Of a DNA stretch of 19,929 bases, positions 1 to 7,609 are shown in pieces (the first letter of the stretch is position 1; the number at the start of each line of letters is the position of its first letter). The stretch is from an uncultured Erysipelotrichaceae bacterium (lineage in GTDB: Bacteria > Bacillota_I > Bacilli_A > Erysipelotrichales > Erysipelotrichaceae). Both the position numbers and the translations under genes were made by a program. The notes under the pieces are model-generated. The model was given only the letters and a program-made list of their open reading frames with translations, searched no databases and was not told the DNA's origin. The stretch covers positions 1 to 19,929 of the forward strand of contig CADCPE010000014.1 in the NCBI GenBank assembly GCA_902803275.1, in the 5' to 3' direction.

Positions 1-1
1 G

Positions 2-547
2 GCAGCGACCGCTGTGACCGTTGATCCTAAGAAGATCACCCTGAATGTGGATGGAAGCATGCAGCTGACGGCCAAGCTGACTCCGGAGACCGTGGCAGAC
101 AAGACGATCACTTATAAGTCAAACGATCCGAGTATCGCCAAAGTCGACAGCAACGGCATCGTGTACGGCGTTTTCCCGGGCGTGACCAAGATCATCGCCC
201 AGGCTGCAAGCGGCGTTCAGGGGGAATGTGATGTCTGTGTCGAAGGTGAAGATGTCATCTTCAAGATGGAAAACAACGTATCCGTCAAGGCCGGAAGCGG
301 TGAAAAGATCCCTTATCAGGCCATTCATGTCGCCTGCTGGGATTTCAACTACAACAAGACAGACGTGACCAAGGATGTTGATTTCCATACCGCCTATACT
401 TCAGCGCTGGATATCGACGGCTATGGCAATGTCTATGCGAAAGGTGCGGTCTATGACACGGTCGACATCGCAGTCCACTTCACTTATACGGACGGCAGTT
501 CCTTCTTTGTACAGTCTCCGGAATTCACCGTCCATGTCGTAAAATAG
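2..547 (+). CDS. C-terminal part of a BIG2 (bacterial Ig-like) domain protein, 5' truncated
   Basis: The reading frame is already open at base 2, so the gene begins upstream of the window; the GTG at 14 is probably only an internal valine. It ends with TAG at 545-547. The first ~80 visible residues match a bacterial Ig-like group 2 domain: a VDPKKITL opening strand, a central segment ITYKSNDPSIAKVDSNG and a closing GVTKIIAQAASG. A further ~95 residues, rich in beta-strand and aromatic residues, follow with no family I recognise. BIG2 domains normally sit in repeats on secreted or cell-wall proteins, where they act as stalks or adhesive modules, so an extracellular location is likely, but the signal peptide would lie outside the window. 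No LPxTG motif or membrane anchor is seen at the C-terminus, so any anchoring must be N-terminal. A terminator follows directly. Confidence 0.8.
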   Translation, partial: AATAVTVDPKKITLNVDGSMQLTAKLTPETVADKTITYKSNDPSIAKVDSNGIVYGVFPGVTKIIAQAASGVQGECDVCVEGEDVIFKMENNVSVKAGSGEKIPYQAIHVACWDFNYNKTDVTKDVDFHTAYTSALDIDGYGNVYAKGAVYDTVDIAVHFTYTDGSSFFVQSPEFTVHVVK

Positions 548-574
548 GTCAAAGACAAAAGATCCATGGCTTAC

Positions 575-597
575 AGGCAGGAAGATTCCTGCCTTTT
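575..597 (+). terminator. Intrinsic terminator after the BIG2 gene
   Basis: AGGCAGGAA (575-583) pairs with TTCCTGCCT (586-594), giving a GC-rich stem of 8-9 bp with a tiny loop, followed by a short T run (594-597). It lies 28 bases after the BIG2 stop and ends that transcript before the next + strand gene. Confidence 0.75.
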
Positions 598-657
598 GTA
601 TACAAAAACCGTGCTAAAATGTTTTTGATTGTATACTATAAGTAGAAAATAAAGGCG
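598..657 (+). promoter_or_regulatory. Probable promoter and leader of the GGDEF/EAL gene
   Basis: This AT-rich stretch has two -10 candidates: an extended -10, TGCTAAAAT (612-620), and TATACT (632-637). Neither has a convincing -35 hexamer. The ribosome site before the ATG at 658 is weak: AAAGG at 651-655, only 2 bases from the start. An in-frame TAG at 643-645 rules out an earlier start. Confidence 0.3.
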
Positions 658-3081
658 ATGCTGTATTCTTTTGCGGGTATTCTGGCTCTGCTTATCCTTC
701 TGATAATCAACCATGACATCATCTTCAAAAAAATCAACCACGGAAGTGTTCCGGCTTTTTTACAGTATCGCACCTTCCTTTACAATGTCATCGCCTTTTA
801 TATCACCGACATCATCTGGGGCATCCTGTATGAAAACAATCTGATCACCCTGGCTTACATAGATACCGCATTCTATTTTATCGCCATGGCAAGTTCGATC
901 TTTGCCTGGACGAGATATGTGGTCTTTTATCTGAAGCAGGACAACGCTTTCGGAAAGGCGCTTAGACTTATCGGCTGGGCTTTTCTGATCTTCGAGGTCC
1001 TGGTCGTCATGATCAATTTCTTTTATCCGGTACTCTTCTACTTCGATGAGACCGGCATCTATCATGCCTTGAATGCCCGTTACCTCATACTGATCCTGCA
1101 GATAGCCATGTATGTGATGACGACGATCTATGCATCGGTATCAGCTGTAAAGAGCGAAGGTGTCATGAGATACAGACATATGGCTATCTACCTGTTCAGT
1201 GCGTCGATGGTCGCTTTTGTGATCGGACAGGTAACATATCCGCTTCTTCCTCTATACTCGATCGGCTACATGCTCGGTTCCTGCTTCATCCACAGCTTCG
1301 TGCTGGAAAGTGAAAGAGAGGAATACCGCGGATCACTGGAACAGAAACTTGAAGCAGCCATGGAAGAAGGAAACTACTATGACCTGCTTACAGGTCTGCA
1401 GGGAACAGCTCACTTCTTCAGGTACTGCACCTTTGAAAGAAAAGCCATGATGGAAAAAGGCGATTATCCTGCTTTCCTGTTTATTGATATCAGTGGCATG
1501 AAATACTACAACGAAAGAAATACTTTTGCTCGAGGGGACAAGCTCCTGCAGTCGCTTTCCAAACTGCTTATCGGGGAATTCAAAGCCGAAAACTGCAGCC
1601 GTCTGGGTTCCGACAAATTTGTCGTGTTTGCTGAAGTGAAAGGTCTTGAAGACAGACTCAACAGACTCTTCAATAAATGGGAAGAACAGAACAGGAAAGA
1701 CTGCCCGGCGATCCGTGTCGGCATCTACCTTGACAAGAAGGGGGATATCATGATCGGCGCCGCCTGTGACAGGGCGAAGATCGCCCGTGACGCGATCCAT
1801 AACACCTATGAATCAGGATTCAAATATTTTGATGAAAAGATGCAGGTGAATGCCGAGAAGAAGCAGTATATACTTTCTCATTTCAATCGGGCGATGGATG
1901 AAAACTGGATCCAGGTCTACTACCAGCCGATCATTCGTGCAACAAACGGCCGGGTCTGTGAAGAAGAGGCTCTGGCTCGCTGGATCGATCCTGAACGCGG
2001 CCTGCTTCCTCCTGACAGCTTCATTCCGTATCTTGAAGAAGCCAATCTGATCTATAAGCTGGATCTTTATGTGATCGAACAGACACTGAACAAGATCAAG
2101 AAACTGGAAGAGGCCAATCTCTTCCTGGTCCCGCAATCTCTAAACCTTTCACGCAATGACTTCAATGCCTGCGATATCGTAGAAGAGATCCGCAAACTTG
2201 TCGATGCGAAGAAAATACCTCACGATCTGATCTCGATCGAGATAACCGAAAGCATCATCGGCAGCGATTTTGAATTCATCCAGGCTCAGATCGACCGCTT
2301 CAGAGCTTTGGGATTCAAGGTATGGCTCGACGATTTCGGCAGCGGCTATTCATCTCTGGATATGCTTCAAAGCATGCGTGTTGACCTGATCAAATTCGAT
2401 ATGCGTTTCATGCAGCAGTTCTCAAACGGCATAAAAAACAGGATCATCCTTACTGAATTGGTAAAGATGGCTGAAGGACTGGGCATCGATACGATCTGCG
2501 AAGGTGTTGAAAGAAAGGAACAGGTCGAATTCCTAAGAGAGATCGGCTGTGCCAAACTTCAGGGATATTACTACACCAAGCCGTTGCCGATGGATGAGAT
2601 CCTGAGAAGATATGAAACAGGCACCCAGATCGGTTTTGAGAATCCAAAAGAATCTGAATACTTCGATACGATCGACAGAGTCAGCCTTTATGATCTTAAT
2701 GCTGTTGCTAGGGATGATGCAGAAAACCTGAAGAACTACTATAACACAGTGCCAATGGCCGTTATCGAAGTGGCCGGCAACAAAGCACGGTTTGCCCGCA
2801 GCAATCAGGCTTATCGCGACTTCATGATGAGGACCTTCAATTTTGATCTGTCCGGATTAAGCGGCAATTCCTTCGAAGAGACTCCTGAAGGACCGGGCGC
2901 ACCATTTGTCATGATGCTCAGAAAGTGCTGTGCCGAGGGAGGAAAAGCCTTCTTTGATGAAACGATGCCTGATGGCACGATCGTGCGTTCCTATATGCGT
3001 CAGATCGCAGACAATCCTTTGAACGGAACAATGGCTGCAATAGTTGCGGTACTTGTGGTACTTGACAGCCGGGAATCATAA
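658..3081 (+). CDS. Seven-helix membrane protein with degenerate GGDEF, intact EAL and C-terminal PAS-like domain (c-di-GMP phosphodiesterase)
   Basis: Residues 1-215 hold about seven hydrophobic segments, a sensor-type membrane region with no close named family that I recognise. A short charged helix leads to a GGDEF-like domain (about 240-395) whose signature is GSDKF (317-321) instead of GGDEF, so cyclase activity is unlikely. The EAL domain (about 405-650) keeps every residue expected for catalysis and metal binding: E437 of EAL, N496, E531 (ITES), D558/D559 (DDFG), K579, E615 (CEGVE) and Q635 (LQGYYYTKPLP). It should therefore hydrolyse c-di-GMP to pGpG at the inner face of the membrane. 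Residues about 695-800 (MAVIEV... SNQAYRDFM) look like a PAS domain, an unusual C-terminal position. The degenerate GGDEF may bind GTP as an allosteric regulator, as in other tandem proteins; that is inference. The gene is monocistronic, between two terminators. Confidence 0.93.
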   Translation: MLYSFAGILALLILLIINHDIIFKKINHGSVPAFLQYRTFLYNVIAFYITDIIWGILYENNLITLAYIDTAFYFIAMASSIFAWTRYVVFYLKQDNAFGKALRLIGWAFLIFEVLVVMINFFYPVLFYFDETGIYHALNARYLILILQIAMYVMTTIYASVSAVKSEGVMRYRHMAIYLFSASMVAFVIGQVTYPLLPLYSIGYMLGSCFIHSFVLESEREEYRGSLEQKLEAAMEEGNYYDLLTGLQGTAHFFRYCTFERKAMMEKGDYPAFLFIDISGMKYYNERNTFARGDKLLQSLSKLLIGEFKAENCSRLGSDKFVVFAEVKGLEDRLNRLFNKWEEQNRKDCPAIRVGIYLDKKGDIMIGAACDRAKIARDAIHNTYESGFKYFDEKMQVNAEKKQYILSHFNRAMDENWIQVYYQPIIRATNGRVCEEEALARWIDPERGLLPPDSFIPYLEEANLIYKLDLYVIEQTLNKIKKLEEANLFLVPQSLNLSRNDFNACDIVEEIRKLVDAKKIPHDLISIEITESIIGSDFEFIQAQIDRFRALGFKVWLDDFGSGYSSLDMLQSMRVDLIKFDMRFMQQFSNGIKNRIILTELVKMAEGLGIDTICEGVERKEQVEFLREIGCAKLQGYYYTKPLPMDEILRRYETGTQIGFENPKESEYFDTIDRVSLYDLNAVARDDAENLKNYYNTVPMAVIEVAGNKARFARSNQAYRDFMMRTFNFDLSGLSGNSFEETPEGPGAPFVMMLRKCCAEGGKAFFDETMPDGTIVRSYMRQIADNPLNGTMAAIVAVLVVLDSRES

Positions 3082-3086
3082 AAAAC

Positions 3087-3113
3087 AAAGTTCTCTGATA
3101 AGAGAACTTTTTA
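3087..3113. terminator. Bidirectional intrinsic terminator between convergent genes
   Basis: AAAGTTCTCT (3087-3096) and AGAGAACTTT (3101-3110) form a perfect 10-bp stem with a GATA loop. T runs follow on the + strand (3108-3112), and on the - strand (the A run at 3081-3085 read in reverse). It serves the EAL gene ending at 3081 and the ABC ATPase gene ending at 3137. Confidence 0.85.
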
Positions 3114-3136
3114 TAACAGATACCAAAGATCTATAT

Positions 3137-4228
3137 TTATCGTATTTCCATCAGGATCCTGTTGGCATATCCTTTTTCATCGGTCTTTTCATATCTGAGT
3201 GAAGAAGAAATGCCTTTGATGATCTTTAATGGAAGACTGCTTTGATTTTCTTCAAGGATATTGCAGGGTTCATCACCATAAAGAACGCTGATCTCTACGC
3301 TGTCATCTTTCTGTGAATAGATCACAGAGAAGCAGACCCGATAATCATTGAGTTTTTCAAGCAGGATACCCTGACACAGTTCCTCAAAAGCTGAATGGAT
3401 GTGGAAAGATTTCCTGTAATCGATATGATTCCTGCGGCAGTATTCATCAATTGAAGCATAGGCACCATAGAAATCATAGTCACTATCGTCGATCTTGAAT
3501 TCCAGGACCTTGAGTCCGTTGACGAAGCGCCTGGTCTTCTCCTTTTTAGGGAAGTTGAAGACAGTTTCAGGATCGCCTTCCTCATAGATGGTGCCTTCAT
3601 CCATGTAGAACAGGCGGTTACCGATGGATCGCGCAAAATCCATATCATGGGTGACGATAAGCATCGTCTTGCCTGTATGGGTGAGATCTTTGATGACGGC
3701 CTTGACTTCGCCGACCATTGCCGGATCAAGCGCACTTACAGGCTCATCAAACAGGATGATCTCCGGATCCATCGCCAGCGTTCTGGCAATGGCGACGCGC
3801 TGTTTCTGACCGCCTGAAAGCTGATCAGGATAGCTGAAGGCCTTCTGGAAAAGGTTGACCCTTTTAAGCAGTTTAACGGCCTTGTCATAGGCTTGCTGTC
3901 TGCTTGTTTTCAGGATGTCGACCTGCGGGTTCATGACGTTTTCGATCACAGTCATGTTTTCAAACAGGTTGAAAGACTGGAAGACCATACCGACTTTTCT
4001 GCTGACCTTAAGCAGGTCATATCCCGCAGCCGTGATCTCTTCGCCATCGATAAAGATCTGTCCGCTTGTCGGTCTTTCCAGCATGTTTATGCATTTGATA
4101 AAAGTGGACTTGCCGCAGCCCGACGGACCGATGATCGAGATGATGTCACCGTCATTGATGGTCACTGAAAGATCATTGACTATCGGATTTACTCTGTATA
4201 TCTTAACCAGATTCTTGATCTCGATCAT
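3137..4228 (-). CDS. Polar amino-acid ABC transporter ATPase with C-terminal GHKL-like extension
   Basis: Residues 1-243 form a complete GlnQ/HisP-type nucleotide-binding domain: Walker A GPSGCGKS (34-41), Q-loop Q84, signature LSGGQ (137-141), Walker B IILFDE (157-162), D-loop SALD and H-loop H194. It powers the permease encoded just upstream. Typical family members stop near 240-250 residues; this one continues for about 120 more. The extension has a helix with FEELCQ, a beta meander, and a closing pattern LPLKIIKGISSSLRYE then NRILMEI. That resembles the end of RsbW/SpoIIAB-like ATPase folds (usually a GL.L...l.d...y pattern followed by N.v.l.i), but the N-box Asn and the DxGxG motif are missing, so it is probably a degenerate fold used for regulation or protein contacts (inference). 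A strong AAAGGAG precedes the ATG, and the start overlaps the permease stop by 4 bases, so translation is coupled. The paralogue at 13227-14318 has identical length. Confidence 0.92.
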   Translation of the reverse strand: MIEIKNLVKIYRVNPIVNDLSVTINDGDIISIIGPSGCGKSTFIKCINMLERPTSGQIFIDGEEITAAGYDLLKVSRKVGMVFQSFNLFENMTVIENVMNPQVDILKTSRQQAYDKAVKLLKRVNLFQKAFSYPDQLSGGQKQRVAIARTLAMDPEIILFDEPVSALDPAMVGEVKAVIKDLTHTGKTMLIVTHDMDFARSIGNRLFYMDEGTIYEEGDPETVFNFPKKEKTRRFVNGLKVLEFKIDDSDYDFYGAYASIDEYCRRNHIDYRKSFHIHSAFEELCQGILLEKLNDYRVCFSVIYSQKDDSVEISVLYGDEPCNILEENQSSLPLKIIKGISSSLRYEKTDEKGYANRILMEIR

Positions 4229-5754
4229 TCTGTTTTCACTCCTTTCAGTATCTGCTCAGGAGTACGTTTTCTTGGATCGATCCTTATGTTTATTCTCTTT
4301 ACCAGGGCATTGAGGATGCCGGCCAGTATAAAGTAGAGCACCGTTACGACGATCAGCGGGAAGAAAGCCTCATAAGTCCTGCTTCTGATCAGGTCGCCGA
4401 TCTTCGTCAGATCCTGCACGGCAATATAGCCGACGACAGCGGTAGCTTTGATAAGGGAGACGATCTCCGACTTATATGAAGGCATGATATAGCTTATTGC
4501 CTGCGGAAGCAGGATCTTGTAGAAAGTCATTTTATCTGAATAGCCCAGAGTAAAGGCGGCCTGTTTCTGACCTGGGTCGATCGTGCTTATGGCACCTGAA
4601 AGCATGTTGTAGACCGAACAGGCAAAGGTCAAGGTAAAGCCAAGGATCGAGATCCAGAAGCTGTCGATCGAGATCTTGCCGAAAACGATGTAGTAAAGGA
4701 CCATCAGCAGGACCACTATCGGCATACCCTGGATGAGCCAGATCGAGAACCTGACGATCTTAAGAACGACACCGGTATTGTTTCTGGTGTTTGTATAAAC
4801 GACAAATCCCAGAAGCGTTCCCAGGATTATTGAAAGGATCGTAATAGCCATCGTAGCGAATATGCCCTGAAAGAACATCCTCCAGCGATCCTCATCTATA
4901 AATGTGCGTCTGAAACTTGTATAGATGCCATCAAAGAACCCCTGTGCAGAAGAAGTGCCTTTTTTGAGTATCGCAACATCGCCATAGACGATAGCTTCCG
5001 TATCGGAGAAGATAACGGATTTGGCTCTCTCTTCAGTCTTGCCTATGCCTCCTACGGCAATATCGGCCTTGCCGCTTTGAACGGCAGATAGAAGACCGTC
5101 AAAATACATTTCATCGACCTCAAGAGTGTAACCGTACTTTTCACAAAACAGCGCGACAAGTTCAACTTCATAACCGGCGATCTTTCCGTTGAGCAGGATC
5201 GCAAAAGGCGGACATCCCGTCTGAGAGGCAAGAGTTATCTTGCCGTTACCGCCTTTAAGAGAACTGATATCATACATCACGGTATCAGAATCGTAGTTAA
5301 GCCATTTCTCATACAGCCGGTCAAGTTCACCGCTTTCTCTAAGCTCCTTCAGCATGACATTCATCTTTTCTGAAAGCTCAGCGCCGTGATCGTTTTTGTT
5401 GAAGACAAAGGCACATTCAAAGGAGGCGATATGTTCATTGAGGCGGCCGATCTCGGGATTTTCTTTGATGACTTCTGAAAGGATTGTATCATCGATCGCA
5501 AAAGCATCGATCTTGTTGCCCTTTAAGGCAGAGGCCAGATCGGAAGCGGAAGCAAAGTAGAAATATTCGCCTTCAGGAAAGGTCTTCTTGGTTATGCCGT
5601 CATATACGGTCCCCTGCTTGATGCCGATGCGCTTGTCTTTAAGCTCTTCGATGGAACTGAATTCCCTATTATCTGAACCGGCACAGCCAAAAAGCAACAG
5701 AGAAAGTATAGTGACAAGAAACAAACTGAGCAGATTTCTGATTTTCATATGCAT
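4225..5754 (-). CDS. Fused substrate-binding lipoprotein and permease of a polar amino-acid ABC transporter, lobes in permuted order
   Basis: A lipoprotein signal peptide (residues 1-24) ends in the lipobox LFGC, so Cys24 should be lipidated. Residues about 33-152 match the second lobe of the SBP_bac_3 fold, starting at SSIEELKDKRIGIKQGT and closing with the helix LDRLYEKWL. Residues about 172-263 match the first lobe: GYEVEL, SGKADIAVGG and TEERAKSVIFSD. The ligand residues expected in this family are present: D88 for the amino group and R243 for the carboxylate. The permease domain (about 295-495) has the BPD_transp_1 features, including the EAA-type loop near the C-terminus and the segment SLIKATAVVGYIAVQDLT. 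The lobe order is thus 2-1-permease; normal fusions such as GlnP have 1-2-permease. Start: ATG 5752, with a second ATG two codons on; no clear ribosome site precedes either. It forms an operon with the ATPase gene. Confidence 0.9.
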   Translation of the reverse strand: MHMKIRNLLSLFLVTILSLLLFGCAGSDNREFSSIEELKDKRIGIKQGTVYDGITKKTFPEGEYFYFASASDLASALKGNKIDAFAIDDTILSEVIKENPEIGRLNEHIASFECAFVFNKNDHGAELSEKMNVMLKELRESGELDRLYEKWLNYDSDTVMYDISSLKGGNGKITLASQTGCPPFAILLNGKIAGYEVELVALFCEKYGYTLEVDEMYFDGLLSAVQSGKADIAVGGIGKTEERAKSVIFSDTEAIVYGDVAILKKGTSSAQGFFDGIYTSFRRTFIDEDRWRMFFQGIFATMAITILSIILGTLLGFVVYTNTRNNTGVVLKIVRFSIWLIQGMPIVVLLMVLYYIVFGKISIDSFWISILGFTLTFACSVYNMLSGAISTIDPGQKQAAFTLGYSDKMTFYKILLPQAISYIMPSYKSEIVSLIKATAVVGYIAVQDLTKIGDLIRSRTYEAFFPLIVVTVLYFILAGILNALVKRINIRIDPRKRTPEQILKGVKTE

Positions 5755-5838
5755 ACTGTTGTCTTTATTTTAATGTATTTAACACTCAGATGGAATGATA
5801 AGATAACTTTGTAGATAGTAGAATAGTGGTGTAGACAT
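5755..5838. promoter_or_regulatory. Divergent intergenic region with candidate promoters
   Basis: This short gap holds the starts of two divergent genes. On the - strand a TAAAAT (5772-5767) sits only 12 bases before the transporter ATG, with a poor -35 (TTCCAT, 17-base spacer). On the + strand TAGAAT (5819-5824) has ATGATA 18 bases upstream (5795-5800). Neither gene has an obvious ribosome site. All assignments are tentative. Confidence 0.25.
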
Positions 5839-7077
5839 ATGAGCGAAACAAAAAAGAAGACAGAGATAATCTGCATAGGCGCCGGTGCTTCCGGACTGTT
5901 TTTTGCACTGAATGCAGCAGATGAGAACAATGAAGTCACGCTCATCGATTCCAACAGCAAGGCCGGAAGGAAGATGTATATCTCCGGCAAGGGACGCTGC
6001 AACATCACCAATAACTGTGATGTCAAACAGTTCATCAGCAACGTCGTCAGAAATCCGAAGTTCCTCTATTCGGCCATCAACCGATTCACACCGGCTGATA
6101 CGATCGAATTCTTCAATACACATGAGTGCCCATTAAAAACAGAAAGAGGCAACAGGGTCTTTCCGGTAAGTGACAGATCTGCCGATATCATCGACTGCCT
6201 GCTCAGACAATGTCGAAAAAACAGGGTGAACATCCAATTCGATCAGAAGGTAACGGGCATAAAGAAAAAGGATGACAGATTCATTGTCAGCTGCGGGAAC
6301 AGAAGATACGAGGCGGATAAACTGGTCATTGCGACCGGAGGAAGATCCTATCCTTCAACCGGATCGACCGGTGACGGATACAGATTTGCTGAAGAGTTCA
6401 AGCACAGGATAGTTGAACAAAAAAGCGCACTGTGTCCGATCAGGATAAAAGAGACGATCAGACACGAAATGCTGGATCTGACGATGAAGAACGTATCATT
6501 GACCTGCAAGGCCGATAAGTTCACCAAGACGATCTTCGGCGATCTTGAATTTCTGCCAGGATCGATAAGCGGCCCGATCGTTCTAAGCATGTCTTCACTG
6601 ATCAACAGGATAGGCGAAGTTGAAATGTCGCTGGATCTCAAGCCGGCTCTGGACGAGGAAAAGCTTGATAGGAGGCTGTTGAGAGAGATCGAAGCAGAGC
6701 CCAACAAGGATGTGAAACATCTTCTTGCGAAGCTGCTTCCTGCATCCTTTATTGATTTCTTTATAGAAAACACCAATACCGATACATCAATCATCCTGAA
6801 TTCACTGACCAAAGAAAAACGGCTGAAGCTGCTTAAAGATCTTAAGCACTTCAAAGTGAGCTTCATGGGACTTGAAAGCATAGATAAAGGCATCGTGACC
6901 AGCGGCGGGGTTGATGTAAGCGAGATTGATCCCAGGACGATGGAATCAAAGATCTGTAAAGACCTGTATTTCATCGGTGAGGTGCTGGATGTCGATGCGC
7001 TTACCGGAGGCTTCAATCTGCAGATAGCGCTGTCGACTGCCTACAGCTGTGCAGCAGCCATAAAGCAGGATATATGA
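5839..7077 (+). CDS. HI0933/BaiN-family NAD(P)/FAD-dependent oxidoreductase
   Basis: The N-terminal dinucleotide-binding fold has GAGASG (14-19), followed by the family hallmark GRKMYISGKGRCNITN (normally G(R/K)K...SGGGRCN(L/I)TN). A mid-protein GGRSYPSTGSTGDGY segment and the C-terminal DVDALTGGFNLQIALSTA segment, which completes the FAD site, are typical of this family. The length of 412 residues is normal. Members are soluble flavoproteins; BaiN from bile-acid-converting clostridia is one studied relative, but the substrate of most is unknown and I do not assign one here. ATG 5839 is taken as start because the nucleotide-binding strand follows within ten residues, although the ribosome site is weak. 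It lies upstream of a zinc-ribbon gene whose own ribosome site begins just after this stop, so the two probably share a transcript. Confidence 0.9.
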   Translation: MSETKKKTEIICIGAGASGLFFALNAADENNEVTLIDSNSKAGRKMYISGKGRCNITNNCDVKQFISNVVRNPKFLYSAINRFTPADTIEFFNTHECPLKTERGNRVFPVSDRSADIIDCLLRQCRKNRVNIQFDQKVTGIKKKDDRFIVSCGNRRYEADKLVIATGGRSYPSTGSTGDGYRFAEEFKHRIVEQKSALCPIRIKETIRHEMLDLTMKNVSLTCKADKFTKTIFGDLEFLPGSISGPIVLSMSSLINRIGEVEMSLDLKPALDEEKLDRRLLREIEAEPNKDVKHLLAKLLPASFIDFFIENTNTDTSIILNSLTKEKRLKLLKDLKHFKVSFMGLESIDKGIVTSGGVDVSEIDPRTMESKICKDLYFIGEVLDVDALTGGFNLQIALSTAYSCAAAIKQDI

Positions 7078-7106
7078 TTCGATCAAACAGACAAGGAGAT
7101 ATCACC

Positions 7107-7487
7107 GTGGAAGAAGAGAAAAAAGTTAAACTGGTACCGGCGATCTGCACACAGTGCGGAGCAAGACTGGAAGTCGATCCAAGCAAGGAGGCAGCTGTCT
7201 GCCGGTTCTGCAACACGCCTTTTATCATTGAGAAGGCAATAAACAACTACAACGTTAAGTACGCAAACATCGAACACGCGGACAATGTCAACATCGACCT
7301 GAGCGGCACAGTCAAGGAAGTGCTTGATTTTGCGGGCAAACAGCTAAGCGAGAGCAGAGCCGAGAAAAAACAGGCAAGAAAACTTGAAGCCGAAAACAGC
7401 AGGCAGTTCATCATGACCTTCTTCAAGTATTTCTTCATCTTCGCGGGCATCGTGATCATAATGTGGCTTCTGATGCAGATGTTCTGA
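7107..7487 (+). CDS. Small zinc-ribbon protein with C-terminal membrane anchor
   Basis: The reading frame is open from an ATG at 7074 that overlaps the previous stop, but a clear AAGGAG at 7093-7098 lies 8 bases before GTG 7107, which I take as the start (126 residues). Residues 14-35 form a CTQC-x14-CRFC zinc ribbon. A polar middle region (NVKYANIEHADNVNIDLSG, then a charged helix) leads to a hydrophobic segment at about 100-126 that ends the protein, so it is probably tail-anchored with the ribbon in the cytoplasm. No specific family is recognised. The ribbon spacing resembles that of the 492-residue protein encoded convergently at 8812-10290 (CPQC-x15-CPKC), which suggests a shared function. 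It is likely cotranscribed with the flavoprotein gene. Confidence 0.8.
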   Translation: MEEEKKVKLVPAICTQCGARLEVDPSKEAAVCRFCNTPFIIEKAINNYNVKYANIEHADNVNIDLSGTVKEVLDFAGKQLSESRAEKKQARKLEAENSRQFIMTFFKYFFIFAGIVIIMWLLMQMF

Positions 7488-7581
7488 TTTATAAATAAAA
7501 AAACACCTCACGGTGCTGCAATGATCGATGGTGGTGGCAAAGCAAAAAATATCGAACATAAAGATAAAACTTCTGTAATAA

Positions 7582-7609
7582 AAAAAGTAGGTTTAGAAGC
7601 CTACTTTTT
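7582..7609. terminator. Bidirectional intrinsic terminator overlapping a stop codon
   Basis: AAAAAGTAGG (7582-7591) and CCTACTTTTT (7600-7609) form a 10-bp stem with an 8-base loop. On the - strand a T tract follows (the A run from 7578), and on the + strand the stem itself ends in five Ts. The stop codon of the - strand gene (7601-7603) lies inside the stem. The gap 7488-7581 holds nothing else that I can identify. Confidence 0.8.

Noticed and set aside
1333..1800. 155-codon antisense frame within the GGDEF region
   Set aside because: Overlaps a strongly supported domain; composition reflects the reverse complement of that coding frame.
6348..7016. 222-codon open frame antisense to the flavoprotein gene
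   Set aside because: Serine- and leucine-rich translation without domain pattern, fully overlapping a gene with clear family motifs; a shadow frame.
7074..7106. ATG at 7074 overlapping the flavoprotein stop, as start of the zinc-ribbon gene
   Set aside because: It has no good ribosome site, whereas GTG 7107 has AAGGAG at the right distance and begins just before the ribbon.
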